64,000 nucleotides of DNA from NCBI GenBank assembly GCA_023436225.1, contig JAEZKA010000065.1, forward strand, positions 124,001-188,000, given 5' to 3'. This DNA is from Bacillota bacterium. GTDB taxonomy: Bacteria; Bacillota; Clostridia; Lachnospirales; Lachnospiraceae. The translations under genes and the position numbers were made by a program. Under the pieces are notes generated by a model. The model saw nothing but the letters and a program-made list of their open reading frames with translations, ran no database searches and was not told the origin of the DNA. Below, piece by piece: positions 53,807 to 63,046 of this stretch (positions are counted from its first letter, which is position 1; every line of letters starts with the position of its first letter).

Positions 53807-56173
53807 CTATCTATTCTCAAGTAACCATCTTTGACCCAGATAGGTCTGTCCTAAGCTGATACCGCCATCTCCGGCGGGAACAGCAATATTTCTATATATC
53901 ATAAAATCTCTGTCCCGTAATAGGTGAATTGCCTTTTCTGTAAGTACCCTATTTACAAATACTCCTCCGCTAAGAATGACCTTAGAAAGGTGATACTTGT
54001 TTTTAATGAGCTCACACACTGACTTAATCATCTCTGCAACGGCATAATGAAAGCCTAATGCGAGCGCACGTACATCCTCCTGATCTCTTAAATTACAGAG
54101 CTGCTCGAATAAGGGTTTCACATCAATACTAATTCCTTCATCATGCTGTGTAATTGCAAAGGATAGTTTGGTTGGAGGTATCTGATATTTTAGAGCCAGC
54201 ACAGCCTCTTTCTCTAGTAAAGTAGCACACTCTCCTTCATAATGGTTATGATGAGCAATATCCAATATTGATGCGACCGCATCAAATAATCTTCCCATAC
54301 TGGAGGAGAGTATGCAATTCACATTCTGCTTTAGCGCTGCCTGTATGAAGCTGCTTCTTTCATCTTGAATATACTCTGTTAATCCAAGTTTGACAAGATA
54401 GCAGGTTGCTGTCTTCCTGGCATCCTTCATGGATTCATCCCCGCCTAACAATTGAATATAGTTTAAATGAGCCACACGCTTAAATTCACTACCCTCGCAG
54501 AGAAGGAATTCCCCTCCCCAGATATTGCCATCCACCCCATAGCCTGTTCCATCAAAGGCTACTCCAATCACCGCTTCCCTCAGGCTATGCTCCGCCATAA
54601 CCGATGCGATATGGGCATGATGATGCTGTACCTGAAGTATCGGTAATGAGAGCTCCTTCGTATATCTTGTGGAATGATAATTCGGATGCAGATCACAGAC
54701 TGCTAAGGTTGGGGTAATCTGCAATAGCCTCTTCATAGCTTCAACTGACTGTTCATAATCCGAGATTACCGACATTTCCTCCAGATCCCCAAAGTATTGA
54801 GAAACAAAGGCTGCTCCCTCACGGTATAGACAAAAGGCTGCTTTTAAATCTCCTCCTGCTGCAAAAATATTATCCTCTGTACATTCTTCCCCGAGAAAAA
54901 TAGGATAAGGTACATAGCCCCGACTTCTTCTAATCATCTGTGGTTTATGGTCAATAATCCTTGCTACAGAATCATCGACAGAGCGCACAATTCTTCTCCT
55001 ATGATATAATACTCCCTGAAGAAATGGAGAGGATAATTGAAGTATCTTCTCATCCTCTTTGATGATGGGCTGTCCTGAGACATTGGCACTGGTCATGATA
55101 AGAGGTCCGCATTCCTTCGTCAGCATCAGCTGTAAAGGAGTATAGGGAAGAAAAGCTCCTATATCTAAACTACCCTTATTTACAGAGGGTGCCAGCTCCT
55201 TCTTCGCAAAGAGGAGCACAATCGGACGAGCCGAGGACAGCAGCAGCTTCTCTTCTTCTACTGATACCTCGCAAAAGTCCTTCACCTGATTAAGGTCAGG
55301 AAACATCACAGCAAAGGGTTTCTCCTCTCTGCCTTTGAGAAGTCTTAGGCTTATTACGGTGCTCTCCACAAAGGGTGAGCATACAAAGTGATACCCTCCG
55401 ATACCCTTTACCGCAATAATCCCTCCGTCTTGTAAAACCTGTATTGCCCTCCGAAAGGCTTCGTCTCTTAATAGAACAGGATTGTTTTCTCTTTTATCGT
55501 TCTGATCTGTATCCTTAGATTTATCCTTATCTCGTTTCTTATCATGATCCATATCTTGTTCCCGACCTTGATAAATCAGATATGGGCCGCAGTCATGGCA
55601 GGAGATGGTCTGTGCATGATGCCTTCTGCTCCCAGCGGATTTATATTCCTCCTCACAGGAATGGCATAGATCAAAATCCATCATTGTAGTAGTATCTCGG
55701 TCATAGGGAAGCTCTTCGATAATCGTATAGCGGGGACCACAGGCTGTACAACTAATGAAGGGATTCTGATATCTTCGATTCTTCGGATCACCTAACTCCT
55801 TCTCACACTGAGAACAGACTGAAAGATCCGGAGGCAGGATACGAATCTCATCATTAGCCCCACTTTCCATGATGATAAAGTTCTCATAGATTGTCTCTTC
55901 CTCCTCTGTTTGCTTAGGTAGAACCGGTTCTGTTTCGATCCGGATGATCTCATGAGTGCCTTCCTTCGTATCTCTTAGCTCAATTAAAAAATCCCTTATT
56001 CTTTCCTCTGAGGCTTGGGCAATAATTTCTACGGTGCCGCCGAGATTACGAACGGTACCCATAATTCCATGCTTTTGGGCAATATGATAAACAAGGGGTC
56101 GAAATCCAACCCCTTGCACCATTCCATAAACCATTATTCGATTCGTAATTAATTGATTTTTCCTTTTATCCAT
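53807..56173 (-). CDS. hypF: Carbamoyltransferase HypF
   Basis: The 788-residue enzyme makes the thiocarboxamide precursor of cyanide. Acylphosphatase domain (1-100; GMVQGVGFRPLVYH), two zinc fingers (C120, C123, C142, C145; C170, C173, C192, C195), YrdC domain (about 235-420; VKGIGGYHFVC) and Kae1-like domain (QHHHAHIASVMAEH). A 30-residue Asp/Lys insert (about 203-232) separates the fingers from YrdC. Its start overlaps hypB by 25 bases. Confidence 0.95.
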   Translation of the reverse strand: MDKRKNQLITNRIMVYGMVQGVGFRPLVYHIAQKHGIMGTVRNLGGTVEIIAQASEERIRDFLIELRDTKEGTHEIIRIETEPVLPKQTEEEETIYENFIIMESGANDEIRILPPDLSVCSQCEKELGDPKNRRYQNPFISCTACGPRYTIIEELPYDRDTTTMMDFDLCHSCEEEYKSAGSRRHHAQTISCHDCGPYLIYQGREQDMDHDKKRDKDKSKDTDQNDKRENNPVLLRDEAFRRAIQVLQDGGIIAVKGIGGYHFVCSPFVESTVISLRLLKGREEKPFAVMFPDLNQVKDFCEVSVEEEKLLLSSARPIVLLFAKKELAPSVNKGSLDIGAFLPYTPLQLMLTKECGPLIMTSANVSGQPIIKEDEKILQLSSPFLQGVLYHRRRIVRSVDDSVARIIDHKPQMIRRSRGYVPYPIFLGEECTEDNIFAAGGDLKAAFCLYREGAAFVSQYFGDLEEMSVISDYEQSVEAMKRLLQITPTLAVCDLHPNYHSTRYTKELSLPILQVQHHHAHIASVMAEHSLREAVIGVAFDGTGYGVDGNIWGGEFLLCEGSEFKRVAHLNYIQLLGGDESMKDARKTATCYLVKLGLTEYIQDERSSFIQAALKQNVNCILSSSMGRLFDAVASILDIAHHNHYEGECATLLEKEAVLALKYQIPPTKLSFAITQHDEGISIDVKPLFEQLCNLRDQEDVRALALGFHYAVAEMIKSVCELIKNKYHLSKVILSGGVFVNRVLTEKAIHLLRDRDFMIYRNIAVPAGDGGISLGQTYLGQRWLLENR

Positions 56174-56799
56174 GCTACTACTTCATCATATCCTTCTTCC
56201 GTCTTTCCGGATACCTTAATTACCGGTGCGGTTCTATTCAATGCCCGCACACCCTTCATAAAGAACTCTTCGTCAAAATCGATATAGGGTATCAGATCAC
56301 ATTTATTTAACAGGATAATATCTGCCTTCTCAAATGCCAGCGGATACTTATATGGCTTATCGCTACCCTCTGTTACAGTAGAGATCAGCATCTTAGCATG
56401 CTCCCCGATCATAAATTCCGCCGGACATACCAGATTACCGATATTCTCAATGAACAATACACCATCTTTAAGGTTAAGCTCATCCACTGCATTGCCGATC
56501 AATGGGGAATCCAGATGACAGGCTCCGCCGGTATTAATCTGTATCGCCTTTACACCCAGACCCTGTAAGGTCTTAGTATCAAAATCCGCCTCAATATCGC
56601 CTTCAATGACATAGGGTGTAAGCTTACCGAGACGCTTTATGATCTGAATCAGAGAGGTTGTCTTACCCGCACCAGGAGCACCCATAACATTGATGGCATA
56701 GATACCCTTTGTAGTTAACTTCTGATTAATCTTCGTTGCAACCTCATCATTCTTATCATACACCGATTGCATGATTTCTATTTCTTTATTCTCAGACAT
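56149..56799 (-). CDS. hypB: Hydrogenase nickel-insertion GTPase HypB
   Basis: The 216-residue GTPase delivers Ni with HypA. P-loop GAPGAGKTT (40-48), ENIGNLVCP with the metal-site cysteine and NKCDL. There is no N-terminal His-rich nickel store. GGAGG lies five bases before the start at 56799. Overlaps hypF at its end. Confidence 0.96.
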   Translation of the reverse strand: MSENKEIEIMQSVYDKNDEVATKINQKLTTKGIYAINVMGAPGAGKTTSLIQIIKRLGKLTPYVIEGDIEADFDTKTLQGLGVKAIQINTGGACHLDSPLIGNAVDELNLKDGVLFIENIGNLVCPAEFMIGEHAKMLISTVTEGSDKPYKYPLAFEKADIILLNKCDLIPYIDFDEEFFMKGVRALNRTAPVIKVSGKTEEGYDEVVAWIKGKIN

Positions 56800-56846
56800 A
56801 ATAACCTCCAAACTTCACACAATATAATATAATACCCCTTGTGTTA

Positions 56847-56911
56847 GTTTGTGCCGAGGAAGACGCAGGCACAAACTTGGAAGTATGAAAATCGCTCTTT
56901 ATTTTCATACT
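56847..56911. repeat. Two tandem hairpins between hypA and hypB
   Basis: GTTTGTGCC (56847-56855) pairs with GGCACAAAC (56868-56876); AGTATGAAAAT (56882-56892) pairs with ATTTTCATACT (56901-56911), covering the hypA stop. No U-run follows, so RNA processing or stability is more likely than termination. Confidence 0.6.
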
Positions 56912-57243
56912 ATGATCGATTTAATATAAAATTCCTGTCCGATCTCAGTCGGACTTCCTTCGCCATGACAGCTGGGACATTCGAAGGAATAGGGCCTACG
57001 CTCAAAATACTCACCGCACTGTCGACATTGAAGCTTCGGCTTCACACGCTCGATATTCAGTATCGCTTTCTCGCAGGAACTACCTGCAGCGATGATATCA
57101 AAATAAAGCTCGATGGAGCTGGCGACATAGCCGCTGTAATCGCCAACCACAAGATTAATCACCTTAACCTCGTCCGCTTTATTTTGCGTAGCATATTCCC
57201 GCGCAATTTCTATGATTCGTTTTGTAATTGGGTATTCGTGCAT
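56905..57243 (-). CDS. hypA: Hydrogenase nickel-delivery protein HypA
   Basis: The 112-residue metallochaperone has the nickel ligand His2 in MHEYPITKR and a zinc site C73, C76, C89, C92 (CRQC ... CPSC). With HypB it inserts nickel into the large subunit. Its start overlaps echF by 34 bases, which ties maturation genes to the structural operon. Confidence 0.96.
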   Translation of the reverse strand: MHEYPITKRIIEIAREYATQNKADEVKVINLVVGDYSGYVASSIELYFDIIAAGSSCEKAILNIERVKPKLQCRQCGEYFERRPYSFECPSCHGEGSPTEIGQEFYIKSIIV

Positions 57244-57575
57244 TTGATATATTCATCCCTTACATTTCCAAACGACGGTTCTGTGTATTGATGATCCATA
57301 TGGAGACATTTCTTCGGACATACCTCACCACAATAGTTACATTGAATGCAGGATAGACGCTCGATACTCCAGGAAGAGGAAGCCTTATCAACCTTGATTG
57401 CTCCGGTTGGGCAGCGCCTCTGACACATACCACAGAAGATACAATCGTCGATATCGATCCCAATTCTTCCCCTGGTACGTTCGAAATGATCCTTCTTCTG
57501 GAGGGGGTATTGTATTGTAAATGGTCCGTGAAATAAATTTCTAAAAAGAGTTTTACTCATACTTAATATTGACAT
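57210..57575 (-). CDS. echF: Ech hydrogenase 2[4Fe-4S] subunit EchF
   Basis: The 121-residue NuoI-like ferredoxin subunit has two clusters: C45, C48, C51, C55 (CIFCGMCQRRCP) and C76, C79, C82, C86. It passes electrons from external ferredoxin to the small subunit. It overlaps hypA and follows echE by 35 bases. AGAGG precedes the ATG. Confidence 0.93.
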   Translation of the reverse strand: MSILSMSKTLFRNLFHGPFTIQYPLQKKDHFERTRGRIGIDIDDCIFCGMCQRRCPTGAIKVDKASSSWSIERLSCIQCNYCGEVCPKKCLHMDHQYTEPSFGNVRDEYIKCTNTQLQNES

Positions 57576-57610
57576 AGTTACCTCTATTCCGCTGATCTGT
57601 CAGTGACAAA

Positions 57611-58690
57611 TTATCGTTCCGTACAGCTGATGCAGGGATCAATCGTAAGGATTAGGATCGGCACATCCGCAAGTGAGCACCCCTTCAAGGTCTCAAGTAA
57701 TGCCGGTACATTAGCAAAGGTAGGCGTTCTTACTCTCATTCGATCAAGGAATTTTGTGCCGTTACCCTTTGCATAATAAACTACCTCCCCGCGTGGCTGT
57801 TCTATTCTGGTGAAATATTCTCCCTTCGGATTGCCGGTTACCTTAACCTTAATGTCTCCTTCGGGAATTATTGCCACACATTGCTTGATTAAGTCGATGG
57901 ACTGAAATATTTCTTTAATTCTTACCTTGGTTCTCGCATAGCAGTCACCTTTGGTGTCCGTAATCGGAGTAAAGTTCAACTTATCATAAGCAGCATAACC
58001 CTGTGTTCTCATATCCATATTAATTCCGCTGGCTCTTGCCATCGGTCCTACTGCCCCCAGATCAAAGGCTGCCTGCTTCGATAATATGCCAACTCCTTTG
58101 GTACGACTCTTCACAGAGGTATCACGAAGAAAGACCTGGGTTAAATCCTTCAATTCCTTTTCCACCTGTGTTAGTATGTCGACGATCTTTAGCAGAACGT
58201 CTTCTGAGATATCCTTTCTAACACCGCCGATATCACAGACCGAGAAGATAACTCTACCACCTGTGGTCTCTTCGAAGATATCAAGGATCTGCTCCCTGAT
58301 CTTCCATGACTGCATGAACAGACTCTCAAAACCAAAGGCATCGGCTAATAGTCCTAACCACATAATATGACTATGCATTCGGGACAACTCAGCCCAAATG
58401 GTACGCAGGAATTTGGCACGTTCGGGTATCTCTACTTCCATAATACTCTCAATTGTCATACAATAACCCATACCATGCATAAAGGAGCAAATACCACAGA
58501 TTCGTTCTGCTACATAGGTATATTGCTGATAATCCTTCTTTTCAACCAGTTTTTCCAATCCCCTGTGAATATATCCAATCTGGGGGATTGCTTCGATAAC
58601 CTTCTCATCCTCCAGCACCAAGTCCAGATGAATTGGCTCCGGAAGAACAGGATGCTGAGGTCCAAAAGGTATTACTGTTCTATTACCCAT
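57611..58690 (-). CDS. echE: Ech [NiFe] hydrogenase large subunit EchE
   Basis: The 359-residue catalytic subunit binds NiFe through C65 and C68 (RICGICSFMHG) and C353 and C356 (DPCISCTER, the C-terminus). Because the protein ends three residues past the last cysteine there is no tail for maturation cleavage, as reported for Ech/CooH types. It is homologous to NuoD. It overlaps echD by one base (TAATG). Confidence 0.96.
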   Translation of the reverse strand: MGNRTVIPFGPQHPVLPEPIHLDLVLEDEKVIEAIPQIGYIHRGLEKLVEKKDYQQYTYVAERICGICSFMHGMGYCMTIESIMEVEIPERAKFLRTIWAELSRMHSHIMWLGLLADAFGFESLFMQSWKIREQILDIFEETTGGRVIFSVCDIGGVRKDISEDVLLKIVDILTQVEKELKDLTQVFLRDTSVKSRTKGVGILSKQAAFDLGAVGPMARASGINMDMRTQGYAAYDKLNFTPITDTKGDCYARTKVRIKEIFQSIDLIKQCVAIIPEGDIKVKVTGNPKGEYFTRIEQPRGEVVYYAKGNGTKFLDRMRVRTPTFANVPALLETLKGCSLADVPILILTIDPCISCTER

Positions 58691-59037
58691 TATTCTCCCT
58701 CCTCTTTCCGAAACGGTGTCTTCACCGGTATTTTGTACAAGGAATTATTAAAATCAACAGCGATATCCTTAATCTTGACACCAAATAGCTCTTTGATTTC
58801 ATTCTCATATAAAAAGGCAAAGGGATAGATGAAGCTGATGCTTGATATCTCATCCTCCAGCCCGATGTTAATACGTAAATTCAATAATTCATAATCTTTA
58901 TCAAAGGAATAGCTAAGCTCCATACCCTCCTTACAGGTACAGGTGATTGCCACCAAACGGTAGCCCTCATTCTTCATATGAAGCACCTCAGCCAGCAATT
59001 CATTTGATGAGATCGTATTGATGCTCTGTTGACTCAT
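58690..59037 (-). CDS. echD: Ech hydrogenase subunit EchD (NuoC-like)
   Basis: The 115-residue hydrophilic subunit is NuoC-like: YLLNLRINIGLEDEI-like stretch (YELLNLRINIGLEDEI), FIYPFAFLYENEIKELFG. It bridges the catalytic subunits. It overlaps echE and is preceded by GGAGG inside a small ORF whose stop overlaps its ATG. Confidence 0.88.
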   Translation of the reverse strand: MSQQSINTISSNELLAEVLHMKNEGYRLVAITCTCKEGMELSYSFDKDYELLNLRINIGLEDEISSISFIYPFAFLYENEIKELFGVKIKDIAVDFNNSLYKIPVKTPFRKEEGE

Positions 59038-59129
59038 ACTTTACCTCCATGATGGCGCTCTGGGCCATCCCAAACAATACTCATAGAAGCCTGATATATA
59101 TTTCTACGAAAATTCATATCGGAGCTCAT
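59034..59129 (-). CDS. Possible 31-residue ORF between echC and echD
   Basis: The frame (MSSDMNFRRNIYQASMS, ending RHHGGKV) fills the gap between echC and echD and its TGA overlaps the echD ATG by ATGA. The codons GGAGGT at its end also serve as the echD ribosome site. It has no good ribosome site of its own. It may be a leader peptide or chance. Confidence 0.3.
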   Translation of the reverse strand: MSSDMNFRRNIYQASMSIVWDGPERHHGGKV

Positions 59130-59170
59130 CTTATGTGAAGATGCCTTTTCTTCACACTTTACTCCGATGT

Positions 59171-59629
59171 CTAGATTGATAACGCTTCGTTCTTTTCAGA
59201 CTTCTTACGGGCATACTTCTGTTTCTCTTCCAGAATTGACAAGGCTTTCACAACACCGTCAATAATTGCTTCCGGACGTGCTGCACAGCCTGGAACATAT
59301 ACATCTACCGGTAGCACCTTATCAACACCACCTACAACATTGTAGCACTCAGCGAAGATCCCCCCTGAGGTGGCACAAATGCCTACCGCTACAACAACCT
59401 TAGGTTCTGCCATCTGTTCATATAGCTGCTTCACTACCGGTATATTCTGCTCGTTCACACTACCGGTAATCAATAAGATATCAGCATGCTTTGGATTACC
59501 TGTATTGATTATGCCAAACCGCTCCAAATCATATAAGGGGGTAAGGCAGGCCAACACCTCAATATCACATCCATTGCAGCTTGATCCGTCATAGTGAAGT
59601 ATCCATGGTGATTTTTTAACAAATTTCAT
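59171..59629 (-). CDS. echC: Ech [NiFe] hydrogenase small subunit EchC
   Basis: The 152-residue NuoB-like subunit binds the proximal [4Fe-4S] cluster through C18 and C21 (SSCNGCDIE), C85 (GICATSGG) and C115 (VPGCAARPEA). The start at 59629 has TGGAG six bases upstream; an ATG four codons earlier is less likely. Confidence 0.94.
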   Translation of the reverse strand: MKFVKKSPWILHYDGSSCNGCDIEVLACLTPLYDLERFGIINTGNPKHADILLITGSVNEQNIPVVKQLYEQMAEPKVVVAVGICATSGGIFAECYNVVGGVDKVLPVDVYVPGCAARPEAIIDGVVKALSILEEKQKYARKKSEKNEALSI

Positions 59630-59702
59630 AACTGACTCCAATCCATAAAGGCGGTCACAACTTCCGTCTACTTATAATGATATTAATTTGTAGTGCCAGG
59701 TT

Positions 59703-60563
59703 TTATCTGAAATAAGATAAAATAAGTAAGTTAACAATTCCCATCATACCTGTTATGATCCAGGCAGAGGTAAAGGCTTGCTGCCATTTTAATCTCGCAA
59801 ATGCATTATCGATAATAATTTCCAGCAAATATACTAAACCACATGCTATGATCGCAAGCAAATGACTGATTGGTGTTTTTGTAGCAAAAAATACGTAAAC
59901 AAGAGTTAAAGTAAAGATCACTTCAAACCAGTGAGTTACTTCAATTACAGCCAGATCCCTTCCTGAATACTCTGTCGTAATTCCCTTAACAATCTCCTGA
60001 TGTCCGTGATGAGACATACTGAGATCAAAAGGCGATTTACGCAGCTTAAAGGTGATGATAAATACAAAGCCAAGGAAAACACCGGGAAGATACGCAATCG
60101 CAGGAACCGAGTTGTTGATAATATCTTTTACAAAAAAGCTATTATCCGCATAGTAAAGACCGACACAAGTCAACAAAACCATCGGCTCATAGGACATAAT
60201 CTGTAACAACTCTCTCTCGGAACCTATAATACTATATGGCGAATTGGAGGCATAACCTCCGAGTACAAAAAAGATCGAACCAAGGGTTAAAGCAAATACT
60301 GCTAATAAGATGTCGCCACCCGTAAGTAGAATGGACGTTGAAAAAATTGCAAAAACCAAGGATATATATACGAAGAATCGGTGCATCGAATTCACCTCGA
60401 TGGATTCCTTCTGTACTAATTTCATTACATCATAGAAGGGCTGTAATAATGGAGGGCCTTGTCTTCCCTGCATTCTTGCTGTAATAATTCGATCAATACC
60501 TGTCAATAGGCCACCGACGAAAGGGGCTGCTATCACAAGTCCAATGTTGATAAGTATATTCAT
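59703..60563 (-). CDS. echB: Ech hydrogenase membrane subunit EchB (NuoH-like)
   Basis: The 286-residue integral membrane subunit has about eight helices and NuoH-type loops (TGIDRIITARMQGRQGPP; SMSHHGHQEIVKGI). It anchors the hydrophilic arm and forms part of the ion path. It overlaps echA by one base. Confidence 0.93.
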   Translation of the reverse strand: MNILINIGLVIAAPFVGGLLTGIDRIITARMQGRQGPPLLQPFYDVMKLVQKESIEVNSMHRFFVYISLVFAIFSTSILLTGGDILLAVFALTLGSIFFVLGGYASNSPYSIIGSERELLQIMSYEPMVLLTCVGLYYADNSFFVKDIINNSVPAIAYLPGVFLGFVFIITFKLRKSPFDLSMSHHGHQEIVKGITTEYSGRDLAVIEVTHWFEVIFTLTLVYVFFATKTPISHLLAIIACGLVYLLEIIIDNAFARLKWQQAFTSAWIITGMMGIVNLLILSYFR

Positions 60564-62473
60564 TACGCTGCTAAGCCTCCTACCAAAAGTATTACGCCGG
60601 CTAAGAGAAGTCCGATCGATATCAGATTACTCCAAAGTGTAAGTCTTTTCACACCAAAAATGCTTTCCATATACCAGTTACGGAGTTCTACCTTACGGGT
60701 CACACCCATAGCGGCATGGAATTGTTCATTATCGCCGACATTTTGCCCCGCCATATACATCGGAACTCTACGTCGTTTATCTCCCTTATAAATAGGAATG
60801 AAGCTGATTGGTAATATCAGTAATGCGCTGAGCATATAAAGCATGATTTTAACGTCACTAGTTCCGATCGGAACTAAGGCTTTTGTATGATACATATAGG
60901 TTAGGAAAGGAATTAGGGCATACTTTGAAATCAAAGGAAAACCGAAACAGGATAATACAACCAGGATTGCAAGTATGGTGATTGGTATCTCTTCGTCCTT
61001 TCGGAAGGTATGCTTTTTATGATTTTTAACATTTACATTCGAAACTAACTTTCCCATCCATTTTGACCAATAGAATAAGGTCGCTGCACTACCATAAGCA
61101 AGGATAATTACGATTAAAATGTTATCCGAATCAATAAAAGCCTTCATTGCTACCCATTTGGAGACCAGCATACCGAAGGGAGCCAGAAACATTCCTGCAA
61201 TACCGATCAGCATATAAAGAGACAGCTTCCTGGATACATCAAGCAAGATATCCATATCCTCTACATTCCTGCTACCGATTTGGTGCTCTATGGAGCCGAC
61301 ACAGATGAACAGGAGTGATTTTGATACAGAATGGAATATTACCAGTAATATTGCAGCCCATAGCGATTCCTGAGTTCCAATGCTTGCACAGATTACTATT
61401 AAGCCAAGGTTGGCAAGGGTTGAATAGGCTAGTATCTTCTTCGCATCACTTTGAGAAATAGCCATCAGAGAACATGCCAGGAAGGTCACTCCTCCGACTA
61501 ATGTAACAATCCTTCCTACTGAGGTATCACCCAGCAGGGGGGCCAGGCGGATAATCAAAAATACTCCTGCTTTAACCATAGTCGCTGAATGTAAAAGTGC
61601 GGAAGAAGGGGTAGGTGCGACCATCGCACCGAGCAACCAGGACGAGAATGGTAACTGGGCTGACTTTGTCAATGCTGCAAATGCTAACAAGAAAACCGGG
61701 ATTAAAACCATCGCTTCCGGCTTCATGTCAACCAGAACTGATAATTCCATAGTCTTAAAATTCATGCCGATAAAAACAATGGCTATTGCAAAAGCCAGTC
61801 CGCCGCCAAGATTAATTGCAAGTGCATGAAAGGAATTCTTCTTTGCATCCTTTGTCCTCGTATATCCAATCAATAGGAAGGAACAAAGGGTTGTAATCTC
61901 CCAGCAGAAATACATCCAGGTAAGATTATTACTAAGGACTAACCCAAACATCGCTGACAGAAAGAGAAATAAAATGGAAAAGAAGAAGTTCTTTCTAACC
62001 GGATAATCATTATGATGATTATGATACCATTTCATATAACCAATGGCATAGATGCAGATCAAACTGCCGACTAGTCCAATGATTAATACCATAATGGCGG
62101 TTAGCTTATCAAATACGATACTGTTCTCAATCTCTATATCGTGCTTTTGCGAGAACTCAAACCACAGAATCAAAGGGGTTTGAATGGCCGAAAAAACAGA
62201 TACAAAATACTTTTTGTTTTTAAAACCAGTAACAATAATAAATAAAGCTATGCCTCCCTCTAGGAATGCGATTATGGTATCGATGATTTCCTCCTGCGGG
62301 AAATTAATGGATATCCCTTTCTTAAAATACAGAAATACCACAACGATGGATAAAACAGCAGTGATAACTGCACTAACTCTCACAATCATATCCCTGATTG
62401 GCTCTTTCTTAACAATCCTGATTAAAAGCGCCGCTATGATTGGAAATAGGACTAATAATGATATTGCATACAT
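60563..62473 (-). CDS. echA: Ech hydrogenase membrane subunit EchA (NuoL-like)
   Basis: The 636-residue antiporter-like subunit has about 16 helices, with NuoL/MrpA motifs such as TKSAQLPFSSWLLGAM and HSATMVKAGVFLIIR. It probably pumps H+ or Na+. The ATG at 62473 has AAGGTG eight bases upstream; an in-frame GTG two codons earlier is less likely. First gene of the ech-hyp operon. Confidence 0.93.
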   Translation of the reverse strand: MYAISLLVLFPIIAALLIRIVKKEPIRDMIVRVSAVITAVLSIVVVFLYFKKGISINFPQEEIIDTIIAFLEGGIALFIIVTGFKNKKYFVSVFSAIQTPLILWFEFSQKHDIEIENSIVFDKLTAIMVLIIGLVGSLICIYAIGYMKWYHNHHNDYPVRKNFFFSILFLFLSAMFGLVLSNNLTWMYFCWEITTLCSFLLIGYTRTKDAKKNSFHALAINLGGGLAFAIAIVFIGMNFKTMELSVLVDMKPEAMVLIPVFLLAFAALTKSAQLPFSSWLLGAMVAPTPSSALLHSATMVKAGVFLIIRLAPLLGDTSVGRIVTLVGGVTFLACSLMAISQSDAKKILAYSTLANLGLIVICASIGTQESLWAAILLVIFHSVSKSLLFICVGSIEHQIGSRNVEDMDILLDVSRKLSLYMLIGIAGMFLAPFGMLVSKWVAMKAFIDSDNILIVIILAYGSAATLFYWSKWMGKLVSNVNVKNHKKHTFRKDEEIPITILAILVVLSCFGFPLISKYALIPFLTYMYHTKALVPIGTSDVKIMLYMLSALLILPISFIPIYKGDKRRRVPMYMAGQNVGDNEQFHAAMGVTRKVELRNWYMESIFGVKRLTLWSNLISIGLLLAGVILLVGGLAA

Positions 62474-62550
62474 ACTCACTTCACCTTACTTAAGTTATTT
62501 GTAAAACATTAATGCGAGTGTATAGCTTTTAATAATACTGATACACTAAT

Positions 62551-62600
62551 AAAAAAAACAACAGTGCATAAGTGTCATACTAGTGATACTACTCTGCATC
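62551..62600 (-). terminator. Hairpin plus U8 in the ech leader
   Basis: On the minus strand AGTATCA pairs with TGACACT (one G-U) between flanking TGCA pairs, then eight T follow (62558-62551), inside the leader before echA. It may be an attenuator that limits read-through into the operon. Confidence 0.45.
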
Positions 62601-62616
62601 ATTGAAAACCTTTTGT

Positions 62617-62645
62617 ATTATAGCACCACGTATTTTCATTCGCAA
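62617..62645 (-). promoter_or_regulatory. Promoter of the ech-hyp operon
   Basis: The minus strand has TTGCGA (62645-62640), a 17-base spacer and TATAAT (62622-62617). The leader to echA would be about 135 bases. Confidence 0.6.
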
Positions 62646-62921
62646 CCATTGTTATTTTATAAACAATAATACATTAAATAGTATTTTCAGTAAATGATTG
62701 TATTGAACTGTTAATTCTTCCTTTCCGTATTTTTTTCATTTCATATTTTATTACAATATTTTCATTCTACTACTTCTGTAACCATACCTCAAGTTAATAT
62801 CCTGTAAAGATTTCTACCATACCAACCTCTTCCTTTCATAGCTTTATTCTGTTACATAACGGCTGCTAGCACATTGTCCGATAATAAAATAGGAATAAAC
62901 ATGATTTTCGCCAGATTCCAC
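62646..62921. other. Gap between divergent ech and serS promoters
   Basis: About 275 AT-rich bases without coding frame or clear regulatory repeat. Confidence 0.4.
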
Positions 62922-62950
62922 TTGATAAACCGAATAATTGGTTATATAAT
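62922..62950 (+). promoter_or_regulatory. Strong promoter of serS
   Basis: TTGATA (62922-62927), 17-base spacer, TATAAT (62945-62950), about 475 bases upstream of serS and ahead of the T-box. Confidence 0.8.
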
Positions 62951-62960
62951 GAGTAAAAAT

Positions 62961-62996
62961 ACAACATCACCTATTGTTATGAAGGTATGATGTTGT
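62961..62996 (+). repeat. Hairpin at the 5' end of the serS transcript
   Basis: ACAACATCA (62961-62969) pairs with TGATGTTGT (62988-62996), close to the predicted transcript start; it could stabilise the mRNA. A second pairing AACTTGA/TCAAGTT (63006-63042) precedes the T-box. Confidence 0.5.
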
Positions 62997-63046
62997 CAAT
63001 AAATGTAACTTGATAATCAGAGTATTTATCTGTACTTCAAGTTCTC

